A DNA stretch of 7,442 bases from Acidobacteriota bacterium (GTDB lineage: Bacteria; Acidobacteriota; Vicinamibacteria; Vicinamibacterales; UBA2999), in the NCBI GenBank assembly GCA_013140955.1, contig JABFRY010000488.1:1-7442 (forward strand). The letters run 5' to 3'. The stretch's first letter is position 1. The number at the start of each line of letters is the position of its first letter. The notes under the pieces were generated by a model. The model was not told where the DNA came from, did not search any database, and saw only the letters and a program-made list of their open reading frames with translations. The position numbers were made by a program, and so were the translations under genes. Shown piece after piece: positions 1 to 5,515 of the stretch.

Positions 1-810
1 CATGTTGCCCCGCTCGGAGAGCGTCGCGGTCACCACCACGAGCGCGACCATCGCAATCCCGAATGACACCCACAGCCGGAGCGACCCGATGCCCAGTGAG
101 AACCAGCCCGTACGTCGGGGCGTGGGCTCCTCGACCACCGGGGCCGTTCCCTCCCGTGCGCGCTGCTCGACCCACGCAAGCCGACTCGCCGCGTGCGCGT
201 GCTGCCGGTCCAGCGAGAGCACGGAGCGCAGCGTCTGGCTGGCACCCAGCCAGTCGCGCCGCGTGACCGCCTGCTCGGCGCTGTCCATCAGGCGCCCGAT
301 CTCCTGGTCTCTCGCACCGACGCTTTCCACGTGCGGGTCGAGCCCCGGCTCGACCAGCTGCTGCTCGAGGGCCGTGACGAGGCGCGCGGTGTCGTGGTCG
401 AAGTCGTCGTCGTCCACGCGCAGCGCCTGCCAGGCGCACAGCTCCGCGATGTCCTGCGGCAAGTCCTCCCGGTTGGGCATCGCGGCACCCGAGACCAGCA
501 GGGGGACGACCCGCAGCTTCAGGCGCAGGGCGGCACGGATCTCGGCGCGCGTGGGGTCGGCCTCCTCGTCGATCCGCCGCGTGCCGCCCGGCTGCGCATC
601 GAGCCAGCGCTTGCCGATGAGCACGACCGCGACCTCGCACGAGGAGAGGGTGGTATCGATGACCTCGTTCCAGCGGGTGCCGATGCCGATGCTGGCCACG
701 TCCATGAACACGCGGCCCGGGAACCGCTGGTTCAGGCGGTCGTAGAGGCGCCCGGCGTGCCCTGCCGAGTCCTCCCGCCGGTAACAGACGAAGATCTTGC
801 CCTGTGCCAC
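1..810 (-). CDS. TIR-domain membrane protein, C-terminus cut by the window edge
   Basis: The minus strand from a GTG at 810 reads 270 codons to position 1 without a stop, so the gene continues off the left edge. Residues 5-150 form a bacterial TIR domain: first strand and BB-loop region KIFVCYRREDS (5-15), HAGRLYDRL (18-26), VFMDVASI (34-41), the GKRWL turn (66-70) and RAEIRAAL (88-95), then VVPLLVSGAAMP (101-112). Glu90 sits where the catalytic Glu of NAD-cleaving TIR domains usually lies (inference by pattern). Residues 168-219 look like one TPR-like helical pair (RDWLGASQTLRSVLSLD, 185-201). Residues 244-264 are a hydrophobic span, probably a membrane helix, putting the TIR domain in the cytoplasm. 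The part beyond the membrane helix is unseen; related proteins often carry sensor or SUMF1-like domains there. GTG is chosen because the TIR fold starts four residues later; no Shine-Dalgarno is visible. It could act in signalling or in NAD-depleting defence. Confidence 0.9.
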   Translation of the reverse strand, partial: MAQGKIFVCYRREDSAGHAGRLYDRLNQRFPGRVFMDVASIGIGTRWNEVIDTTLSSCEVAVVLIGKRWLDAQPGGTRRIDEEADPTRAEIRAALRLKLRVVPLLVSGAAMPNREDLPQDIAELCAWQALRVDDDDFDHDTARLVTALEQQLVEPGLDPHVESVGARDQEIGRLMDSAEQAVTRRDWLGASQTLRSVLSLDRQHAHAASRLAWVEQRAREGTAPVVEEPTPRRTGWFSLGIGSLRLWVSFGIAMVALVVVTATLSERGNM

Positions 811-827
811 TGGAGTTATCCGGGCCG

Positions 828-856
828 AGTCTACCTCCGCGGGCCGCCGCGGTGAA
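828..856 (-). promoter_or_regulatory. possible promoter of the TIR-domain gene
   Basis: On the minus strand TTCACC (856-851) and TAGACT (833-828) are separated by exactly 17 bases, each matching the sigma-70 consensus at 4 of 6 positions. Transcription would begin near 821, only about 11 bases before the GTG at 810, which fits the lack of a ribosome binding site there (a nearly leaderless mRNA). The site lies in the 100-bp gap shared with the divergent DUF4159 gene. This is a weak pattern match in GC-rich DNA. Confidence 0.25.
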
Positions 857-910
857 GGCGAAATCCCCCCAACCGCGCATCTCCCGCACGTTGCGATAGG
901 ATGGCGGCCG

Positions 911-1741
911 ATGGCCTGGCCTTCGACGCGATCCCTGGCGCTGCTCGTCGTCCTCGTTGCGGGGAGCGCCGCCGTGCTGTCTGCGCAGCGCGGCGGGCTC
1001 AGGGGTTTCGGGCTGCTCGGGGCGGGGAGCGGCACCGCCCCGGCGACGTTTCCGGACCGCCACTTCGTGATCTGCCGGCTGGTCTACCCCCAAGGACGCC
1101 AGTTTGCCGCGGGCTGGCGCACCGACTATCCGCTTGGTGAAACCAACCTGTCGATCCGTTTCGGCGAGCTGACCCGCACGCAGGTCAGCACGGCGTCCGA
1201 CGGGTCGCCGAATCACTATCTCGTCCGTCTCACCGACGAGCAGCTGTTCCAGTGCCCCATGCTGGTGGCCGGCGACATCAGCTCCATGCGCCTCTCCGAA
1301 GAGGAGGCAGGCCTGCTCAGGGCGTACCTGCTCAAGGGCGGCTTCCTCTGGACGGACGATCAGTGGGGGTCCACGCAGTGGGCTGTCTGGATGGAGGAGC
1401 TGGCGAAGATCTTCGACCCGGCGGAGTACCCGATGGTCGAGGTGCCGCTCTCCGATCCCCTGTTCCGCGCACAGTTCGAAGTGGAGGCTGTGCCCCAGAT
1501 CCCGAACATCCAGTACTGGCGATCCACGCACGACACGTCGGAGCAGGGCGCCGACAGCGCCACGCCCCATCTGAGCGCCGTGCGCGACCACGACGGGCGC
1601 ATCATGGTCCTGAGCAGCCACAACACCGACATCGCCGACGCCTTCGAGCGGGAGGGCGAGGATCCCGACTACTTCTACCAGTTCTCGCCGAAGGGCTACG
1701 CCCTGGGCGTCAACATCCTGCTGCACGCCCTGACGCACTGA
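911..1741 (+). CDS. secreted DUF4159 domain-containing protein
   Basis: The product is a 276-residue protein. Residues 1-25 form a signal peptide: Arg7, hydrophobic core LALLVVLVAGSAAVL (9-23), and a likely cut near Ala25. The rest matches the DUF4159 family pattern: FVICRLVYP (52-60), an LxIRFxELTRT segment (80-90), LTDEQLFQCPMLVAGD (107-122), LSEEEAGLLRAYLLKGGFLWTDD (two parts, 128-139 and 140-150), VEVPLSDPLF (176-185), GRIMVLSSHNTDIADAF (229-245) and the closing GxNILLHALT (266-275). Its function is unknown; it is presumably periplasmic or exported. The start at 911 is chosen because the signal peptide begins there and AGGA (898-901) precedes it by 9 bases; the frame stays open upstream to 797 but that part is not protein-like. 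It diverges from the TIR gene and ends 44 bp from the stop of the converging ldhA. I see no catalytic signature. Confidence 0.88.
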   Translation: MAWPSTRSLALLVVLVAGSAAVLSAQRGGLRGFGLLGAGSGTAPATFPDRHFVICRLVYPQGRQFAAGWRTDYPLGETNLSIRFGELTRTQVSTASDGSPNHYLVRLTDEQLFQCPMLVAGDISSMRLSEEEAGLLRAYLLKGGFLWTDDQWGSTQWAVWMEELAKIFDPAEYPMVEVPLSDPLFRAQFEVEAVPQIPNIQYWRSTHDTSEQGADSATPHLSAVRDHDGRIMVLSSHNTDIADAFEREGEDPDYFYQFSPKGYALGVNILLHALTH

Positions 1742-1785
1742 CGGCCTCTCGGCCTGATGGGCGGTCCCGTGGGCGCCCGAGTGGG

Positions 1786-2796
1786 CTATCGCAGAACCTC
1801 TGCGGCCCTGACCTCGTTGACCAGGGGCTCACCGCGCTCGAAGGCCCGCACGTTCGCCAGCGTCGTGTCGGCGATGTTGGCCAGCGCTTCGTGGGTCAGG
1901 AAGCCCTGATGCGCCGTGATGAGCACGTTGTGAAAGGTGAGGAGCCGCGCCAGCACATCGTCCTGCAGCACCTGATCCGACAGGTTCCGGAAGAAGACGT
2001 TCTCTTCCTCCTCGTACACGTCGAGGCCCGCCGCGCCCACGTGCCCCCGCTTGAGGGCATCGATCAGCGCACGGCTGTCCACCAGGGCCCCACGCCCCGT
2101 ATTGAGGAGGATGACGCCGCGCTTCATGCGGGCGAACGCCGCGGCGTCGATCAGGTGGCGCGTCGCCGGCGTGAGCGGGACGTGCAGCGAGATGATGTCG
2201 CTGTGACGGTACAGCTCCTCGAGCCCCGCGTACCGGATACCCAGCTCCTCTGTCAGACGCGGGTCCGGTGAGAGATCGAACGCCAGGACCTGGCAGCCGA
2301 AGCCCCGCATGATACGTGCGACCACCGCGCCGATCTTCCCGGTGCCGACGAGTCCGCACGTCTTGCCGAACAGGTCGAATCCCACCAGGCCGTCGAGCGA
2401 GAAGTTCGCCTCGCGCACACGGTTGAACGCGCGAGGCAGATGCCTGTTCAGCGCCAGCAGCAGGGCGACCGCGTGCTCGGCCACCGCATGGGGGGAGTAC
2501 TCGGGCACACGGGCCACGGCGATGCCGAGCCGGGCCGCCGCTTCGAGGTCGACATGGTTGAAGCCCGCGGAGCGCAACGCGAGCAGGCGCGTGCCCCCGC
2601 CGTGCAACGTCGCGAGGGCCTGGGCGTCCACCCGGTCGTTGACGAATGAGCAGACGGCAGGATACCCCAGGGCGAGCGCTGCGGTATCACGGGTGAGGCG
2701 GGTGTCGAAGTAGGTGAGCTCGTGCCCGAAGCGCGCGTTCGCGGCCGTCAGGGCCTCGCGATCGTAGGTATGGGTATCGAAAACCGCCAGTTTCAT
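1786..2796 (-). CDS. ldhA: D-lactate dehydrogenase (NAD-dependent 2-hydroxyacid dehydrogenase family)
   Basis: The 336-residue product would reduce pyruvate to D-lactate with NADH in the cytoplasm. It has the full length and layout of fermentative D-lactate dehydrogenases. The dinucleotide motif GTGKIG is at 151-156 and Asp174 ends the following strand, which favours NAD over NADP. The catalytic triad is Arg235 (NTGRGALVD), Glu264 (DVYEEEENVFF) and His296 (ITAHQGF), the same numbers as the classical D-LDH residues. Further family marks are RSAGFNHVD (75-83), EYSPHAVAEHAVALLLALNR (99-118) and VLQDDVLARLLTF (276-288). The acidic EEEENVFF loop separates D-LDH from glycerate or phosphoglycerate dehydrogenases of the same superfamily. 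The ATG at 2796 is preceded by GGGAG (2806-2802) with 5 bases between. The frame stays open upstream to 3273, but it is not protein-like there and crosses rsmD. The gene stands alone on its strand, convergent with DUF4159 and divergent from rsmD. Confidence 0.87.
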   Translation of the reverse strand: MKLAVFDTHTYDREALTAANARFGHELTYFDTRLTRDTAALALGYPAVCSFVNDRVDAQALATLHGGGTRLLALRSAGFNHVDLEAAARLGIAVARVPEYSPHAVAEHAVALLLALNRHLPRAFNRVREANFSLDGLVGFDLFGKTCGLVGTGKIGAVVARIMRGFGCQVLAFDLSPDPRLTEELGIRYAGLEELYRHSDIISLHVPLTPATRHLIDAAAFARMKRGVILLNTGRGALVDSRALIDALKRGHVGAAGLDVYEEEENVFFRNLSDQVLQDDVLARLLTFHNVLITAHQGFLTHEALANIADTTLANVRAFERGEPLVNEVRAAEVLR

Positions 2797-3027
2797 GTCC
2801 ACTCCCGCTGTGCACGCATGGCTCTCCCATTGTTGCCCTGCCAGGGTGGCCATGCCAGTCCGGGAGCCGCGCGCCTCGGGATCCACGTCGCGGCTCGCAG
2901 CAGTCGGCTCGCGGAGGCCATGGCGCGTCGCGCGGACGCCCCTCCGCCGCTTGCAGCCAGCGGCAGGCCCTGCCATCCTGATCGACGGTGGCTGGCGCGA
3001 CACCCCGTTGCGCCCCCGCCATCCGTC
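2797..3027. promoter_or_regulatory. divergent ldhA / rsmD intergenic region
   Basis: This 231-bp gap separates two divergent genes and should hold both promoters. No strong sigma-70 pair is visible. Two perfect odd-centred palindromes occur: CCCTGCCAGGG at 2836-2846, 40 bases upstream of the ldhA start, and GGCAGGCCCTGCC at 2962-2974, 54 bases upstream of the rsmD start. Both contain CCTGCC, so they might be operator sites for one regulator, but short palindromes are common in GC-rich DNA. The only clear ribosome binding site is that of ldhA; nothing similar precedes the rsmD ATG. Confidence 0.4.
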
Positions 3028-3612
3028 ATGCGCATCATCGCCGGCACCCTGAAGGGACGACGCCTCACGCCGCCCACGTGGGCGGGGCTGCGTCCCACCT
3101 CCGACCGCCTCCGGGAGACGCTGTTCAACGTGCTCGGGACCCGCGTGCAGGGCGCGCGCGTGCTCGATGCCTGCGCGGGCACGGGGGCGGTGGGCATCGA
3201 AGCCATCAGCCGGGGCGCGGCGCACGTGACGTTCGTGGACACCGACCGCCGGGCGGCGGGGCTGGTCCGCCACAACCTCGACGCCTGCGGCGTCGGAGGG
3301 GGCTATACTATCCGGGTCGGGAACGTCGTGACCGTGCTGCCGGAGCTGGGCGAGGCGGCATTCGATCTGGTCTTCCTCGATCCTCCCTACGATGCTGGCA
3401 CCGTTGCTCCCATGCTGGAGGCTGCGGCCTGCTGTCTGCGTCCAGGGGGGCTCGTGGTGCTGGAGCGGGCGACTCGGGCCGCGCCGGAGATCCCCGGTTC
3501 GCTCACCCGCACGCGTGACCTGCGTTCGGGCGACAGCAGCCTCACCTTTCTCGCGCCGGCCGCGCCGGACGGGTCCGGGAGGGTGCCCGGCGCGGGCGCC
3601 GAGGAGAACTGA
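3028..3612 (+). CDS. rsmD: 16S rRNA (guanine966-N2)-methyltransferase RsmD
   Basis: The 194-residue product is an S-adenosylmethionine-dependent methyltransferase that makes m2G966 in 16S rRNA of the small ribosomal subunit. The N-terminus MRIIAGTLKGRRL (1-13) followed by LRPTSDRLRETLFNVL (21-36) is the RsmD signature. The SAM-binding motif I is DACAGTGAVGIEAISRGA (47-64), the acidic loop VDTD is at 70-73, and the catalytic DPPY motif is at 118-121 (FLDPPYDAG). The domain ends with SLTFL (171-175), and a 19-residue low-complexity Ala/Gly/Pro tail follows. The start at 3028 fits the conserved family N-terminus, although no clear Shine-Dalgarno precedes it; the longer open frame to 2722 overlaps ldhA and is not protein-like. 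It is followed by coaD after 2 bases, a common bacterial pairing that implies cotranscription. Confidence 0.93.
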   Translation: MRIIAGTLKGRRLTPPTWAGLRPTSDRLRETLFNVLGTRVQGARVLDACAGTGAVGIEAISRGAAHVTFVDTDRRAAGLVRHNLDACGVGGGYTIRVGNVVTVLPELGEAAFDLVFLDPPYDAGTVAPMLEAAACCLRPGGLVVLERATRAAPEIPGSLTRTRDLRSGDSSLTFLAPAAPDGSGRVPGAGAEEN

Positions 3613-3614
3613 CG

Positions 3615-4121
3615 ATGCTGACGAGCCCTCCCGATGGTCGCCTCGCGATCTTCCCCGGCTCGTTCGACCCGCTCACCAACGGCCACGTCGACATCATCCT
3701 GCGCAGCGCGCACCTGTTCGAGCGGATCGTCGTCGCGGTGCTGGTGAACGCGGAGAAGAAGCCGCTGTTCGACGCGGACGAACGGATGGCGATCATCCGT
3801 GAGGTGTTCACCGAGTACCCGAACGTGGAGGTCGAGTCGTTCGACGGCCTGCTCGTGGACTACGCGCGCCAGCGGCGGGCGAGCGCCATCGTGCGGGGCC
3901 TGCGCGCGGTGTCCGACTTCGAGTACGAGTTCCAGATGGCGCTCATGAACCGGCACCTCGAACCCACGCTCGAAACGGTGTTCATGATGCCCGCCGAGCA
4001 GTACACGTACCTGAGTTCGCGCCTCATCAAGGAGGTCTACCAGCTCGGGGGCGAGGTCCGCGGCCTGGTGCCGCCGGCGGTGGAGCAGTGGATGCAGCGC
4101 AAGCAGGCGCGGAAGCCGTAG
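3615..4121 (+). CDS. coaD: phosphopantetheine adenylyltransferase (CoaD)
   Basis: The 168-residue product transfers AMP from ATP to 4'-phosphopantetheine, giving dephospho-CoA, the penultimate step of coenzyme A synthesis; it is a soluble cytoplasmic enzyme, a hexamer in known cases. The nucleotidyltransferase motif is intact: FPGSFDPLTNGH (13-24), with the T/HxGH box as TNGH. Other hallmarks are VAVLVNAEKKPLF (40-52), VRGLRAVSDFEYEFQMALMN (93-112) and the C-terminal ATP motif YLSSRLIKEV (132-141), then VPPAV (152-156). Length is normal, with about nine extra residues before the first strand. The ATG at 3615 lies 2 bases after the rsmD stop, and GAGGAG (3601-3606), inside the end of rsmD, lies 8 bases before it, which settles the start and suggests coupled translation. 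Two stem-loops follow directly after the stop. Confidence 0.97.
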   Translation: MLTSPPDGRLAIFPGSFDPLTNGHVDIILRSAHLFERIVVAVLVNAEKKPLFDADERMAIIREVFTEYPNVEVESFDGLLVDYARQRRASAIVRGLRAVSDFEYEFQMALMNRHLEPTLETVFMMPAEQYTYLSSRLIKEVYQLGGEVRGLVPPAVEQWMQRKQARKP

Positions 4122-4162
4122 CGCGGCCCGACAGGGCGCGGGACCGCGGCAGAGCCGCGTCC
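4122..4162 (+). terminator. two adjacent stem-loops after coaD, possible terminator
   Basis: Directly after the coaD stop, CGCGGCCC (4122-4129) pairs with GGGCGCG (4134-4140) around a GACA loop with one bulged G. Immediately next to it, GGACCGCGGC (4141-4150) pairs with GCCGCGTCC (4154-4162) around an AGA loop with one bulged C. Neither is followed by a run of T, so this is not a textbook intrinsic terminator. It may end the rsmD-coaD message in a U-tract-independent way or protect its 3' end. Confidence 0.45.
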
Positions 4163-4180
4163 ACCGCCAGACGCCGACCA

Positions 4181-4240
4181 GACACGGAACGGACCCTAGA
4201 GTAGACCCGGGGTAGAGCCCGGAACTGACACGGACCGGAC
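4181..4240 (+). repeat. short direct repeats in the aminotransferase leader
   Basis: GACACGGAACGGAC (4181-4194) recurs as GACACGGACCGGAC (4227-4240), 13 of 14 bases identical and 46 bases apart start to start. Between them GTAGACCCGG (4201-4210) is followed by GTAGAGCCCGG (4212-4222), a second imperfect repeat, and CCGGG/CCCGG (4207-4211 and 4218-4222) could form a small hairpin. TAGAGT (4197-4202) with CCGACC (4174-4179) at 17-base spacing is a very weak promoter candidate. The repeats may be protein-binding sites or simply slippage products. Confidence 0.5.
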
Positions 4241-4262
4241 AGGGACAGGAGAGGACACGCGC

Positions 4263-5456
4263 ATGTTTGCAGATCGGCTAGCCAGGGTATCGGGATCGGG
4301 GACGCTGAAGGTGGCCGCCGAGGCGGAGCGCTTGCGCCGCGCCGGCCACAACGTGGTTGACTTCGGGGCGGGCGAGCCCGATTTCCCCACGCCGGAGCAC
4401 GCGAAGGCCGCGGCCAAGGCGGCCATCGACGCCAACTTCACGCGGTACACCGCGGCCGCGGGCATCCTGGAGCTGCGCGAGGCCATCTGCGCCCGCTACA
4501 AGACCGACTACGGCGTGGACATCACGCCCGGGGAGGTGCTGGTCACCAACGGCGGCAAGCAGGCGCTCTTCAACGCCGCGCTCGCGCTGTTCAATGCCGG
4601 TGACGAGGTCATCACCCACGCGCCGTACTGGCCGACGATTCCCGAGCAGATCAAGCTGGTGGGCGCCGAGCCCGTCATCGTGCAGACCCGCTCGGACGAC
4701 GGCTTCGCGGTGCACGCCGAGGCGATCGTCGCGGCCATCACGCCGAAGACCAAGGCCATCGTCATCAACTCGCCCGCCAACCCGACGGGCGCGCTGGTGG
4801 ACGAGGACACGCTGCGCACCATCGCGGACGCGGCAGCGGCACGGGGCATCTGGGTCATCGTGGACCTGTGCTACGAGAAGCTCATCTACGAGCCCGTCCC
4901 GCACAACTTCCCGCGGGTGCTGTTCGAGCGACACCGCGACCGCACCGTGATCGCGGGCTCCGCGTCGAAGGCCTATGCGATGACGGGCTGGCGCTGCGGC
5001 TGGACGATTGCCCCGGCGGCGTTGACGTCCGCGTTCAACACCATCCAGGGTCACTCGACGTCCAACGTCACCTCCATCACGCAGCGCGCTGCGGTGGCCG
5101 CCCTCAACGGGCCGCAGGAACCGGTGACGCAGATGCTCGAGGAGTATCGGCGCCGGCGCGACGCCATCCACGGGTGGCTCACGGCGCATCCGGGCATCAA
5201 GTGCGTGAAGCCCAAGGGGGCGTTCTACCTGTTCCCGGACATCTCGGGCCTCCTCACGAAGGCCGTGCCGACGTCGGCCGACTTCTCGCAGGCCCTCATC
5301 GAGCAGGAGCACGTGGCGGTCACGCCGGGCGAGGCGTTCGATGCGCCCGGTTACGTGCGGATCTCGTACGCCACCTCGATGGAGCAGCTCCGCGAGGGGG
5401 CCACGCGCCTCCTGCGGTTCGCCGAAACGCTGCAGCCCGCCAAGGCGGAGCGCTGA
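4263..5456 (+). CDS. aspC: PLP-dependent aminotransferase, class I (aspartate aminotransferase, subgroup Ib-like)
   Basis: The 397-residue product has the length and motifs of thermophile-type (Ib) aspartate aminotransferases, which move the amino group of aspartate to 2-oxoglutarate. The pyridoxal phosphate lysine is Lys236 in GSASKAYAMTGWR (232-244). Supporting cofactor residues are Asn173 (SPANPTG), Asp201 and Tyr204 (VDLCYEKL), Arg244, and the phosphate-side NGGKQALFNA (96-105). Arg366 (YVRISYATS, 364-372) is the expected substrate carboxylate-binding arginine. The N-terminal VVDFGAGEPDFPTP (31-44) is typical. The ATG at 4263 is supported by AGGAGAGG (4247-4254) 8 bases upstream. It probably starts its own transcript, given the stem-loops after coaD, and it lies 59 bp before glcD. 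Members of this subgroup may also use prephenate, glutamate or other amino acids, so substrate and symbol are tentative; the enzyme class is secure. Confidence 0.92.
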   Translation: MFADRLARVSGSGTLKVAAEAERLRRAGHNVVDFGAGEPDFPTPEHAKAAAKAAIDANFTRYTAAAGILELREAICARYKTDYGVDITPGEVLVTNGGKQALFNAALALFNAGDEVITHAPYWPTIPEQIKLVGAEPVIVQTRSDDGFAVHAEAIVAAITPKTKAIVINSPANPTGALVDEDTLRTIADAAAARGIWVIVDLCYEKLIYEPVPHNFPRVLFERHRDRTVIAGSASKAYAMTGWRCGWTIAPAALTSAFNTIQGHSTSNVTSITQRAAVAALNGPQEPVTQMLEEYRRRRDAIHGWLTAHPGIKCVKPKGAFYLFPDISGLLTKAVPTSADFSQALIEQEHVAVTPGEAFDAPGYVRISYATSMEQLREGATRLLRFAETLQPAKAER

Positions 5457-5471
5457 CGCCCACAGCCTGAC

Positions 5472-5503
5472 GCGGCGGGGTCCGGGTCTCCGGACCTCGC
5501 CGC
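5472..5503 (+). terminator. strong 14-bp stem-loop between aminotransferase and glcD
   Basis: GCGGCGGGGTCCGG (5472-5485) pairs with CCGGACCTCGCCGC (5490-5503) around a GTCT loop. Thirteen Watson-Crick pairs and one G-U pair make a very stable hairpin that begins 15 bases after the aminotransferase stop and ends 12 bases before the glcD ATG. No T-run follows, so it may be a U-less terminator, an attenuating or mRNA-processing structure, or as DNA an inverted-repeat operator. Its closeness to the ATG would also occlude ribosome loading if it forms in the mRNA, and no Shine-Dalgarno is visible there. Confidence 0.6.
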
Positions 5504-5515
5504 CAGACCGACACC

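Noticed and set aside
2..855. Two plus-strand open frames (2-745 and 193-855)
   Set aside because: They run antisense to the TIR domain, which has clear family motifs. Their products are Arg/Ser/Ala-rich without recognisable motifs, as expected of shadows in GC-rich DNA.
797..910. Upstream extension of the DUF4159 frame to an ATG at 797
   Set aside because: The 38 extra residues would place the signal peptide internally and overlap the TIR start; the ATG at 911 begins a proper signal peptide with AGGA upstream.
1..1741. A complete Thoeris-like defence system
   Set aside because: No ThsA-like, SLOG or STING partner is visible; the only neighbour is DUF4159, so only a possible role for the TIR protein is kept.
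1742..1785. Bidirectional terminator between DUF4159 and ldhA
   Set aside because: Only short GC stems are possible here (GGCC-TCTC-GGCC at 1743-1754; GGGCG/CGCCC at 1759-1778) without T or A runs.
1252..2271. Plus-strand frame of 339 codons spanning DUF4159 and antisense ldhA
   Set aside because: It crosses a real intergenic junction and has Arg/Gly/Pro-rich composition; both genes beneath it have full conserved motifs.
2797..3273. N-terminal extension of the ldhA frame to 3273
   Set aside because: It would run antisense through rsmD, whereas the D-LDH family begins at MKLAVFD (2796) after a good ribosome binding site.
3304..3309. TATACT resembling a -10 box inside rsmD
   Set aside because: No -35 element lies 16-18 bases upstream, and the site is within a coding domain.
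4278..5312. Long minus-strand frame (344 codons) opposite the aminotransferase
   Set aside because: The product is Arg/Gly/Val-rich with no family motif; the sense strand encodes a complete PLP enzyme.
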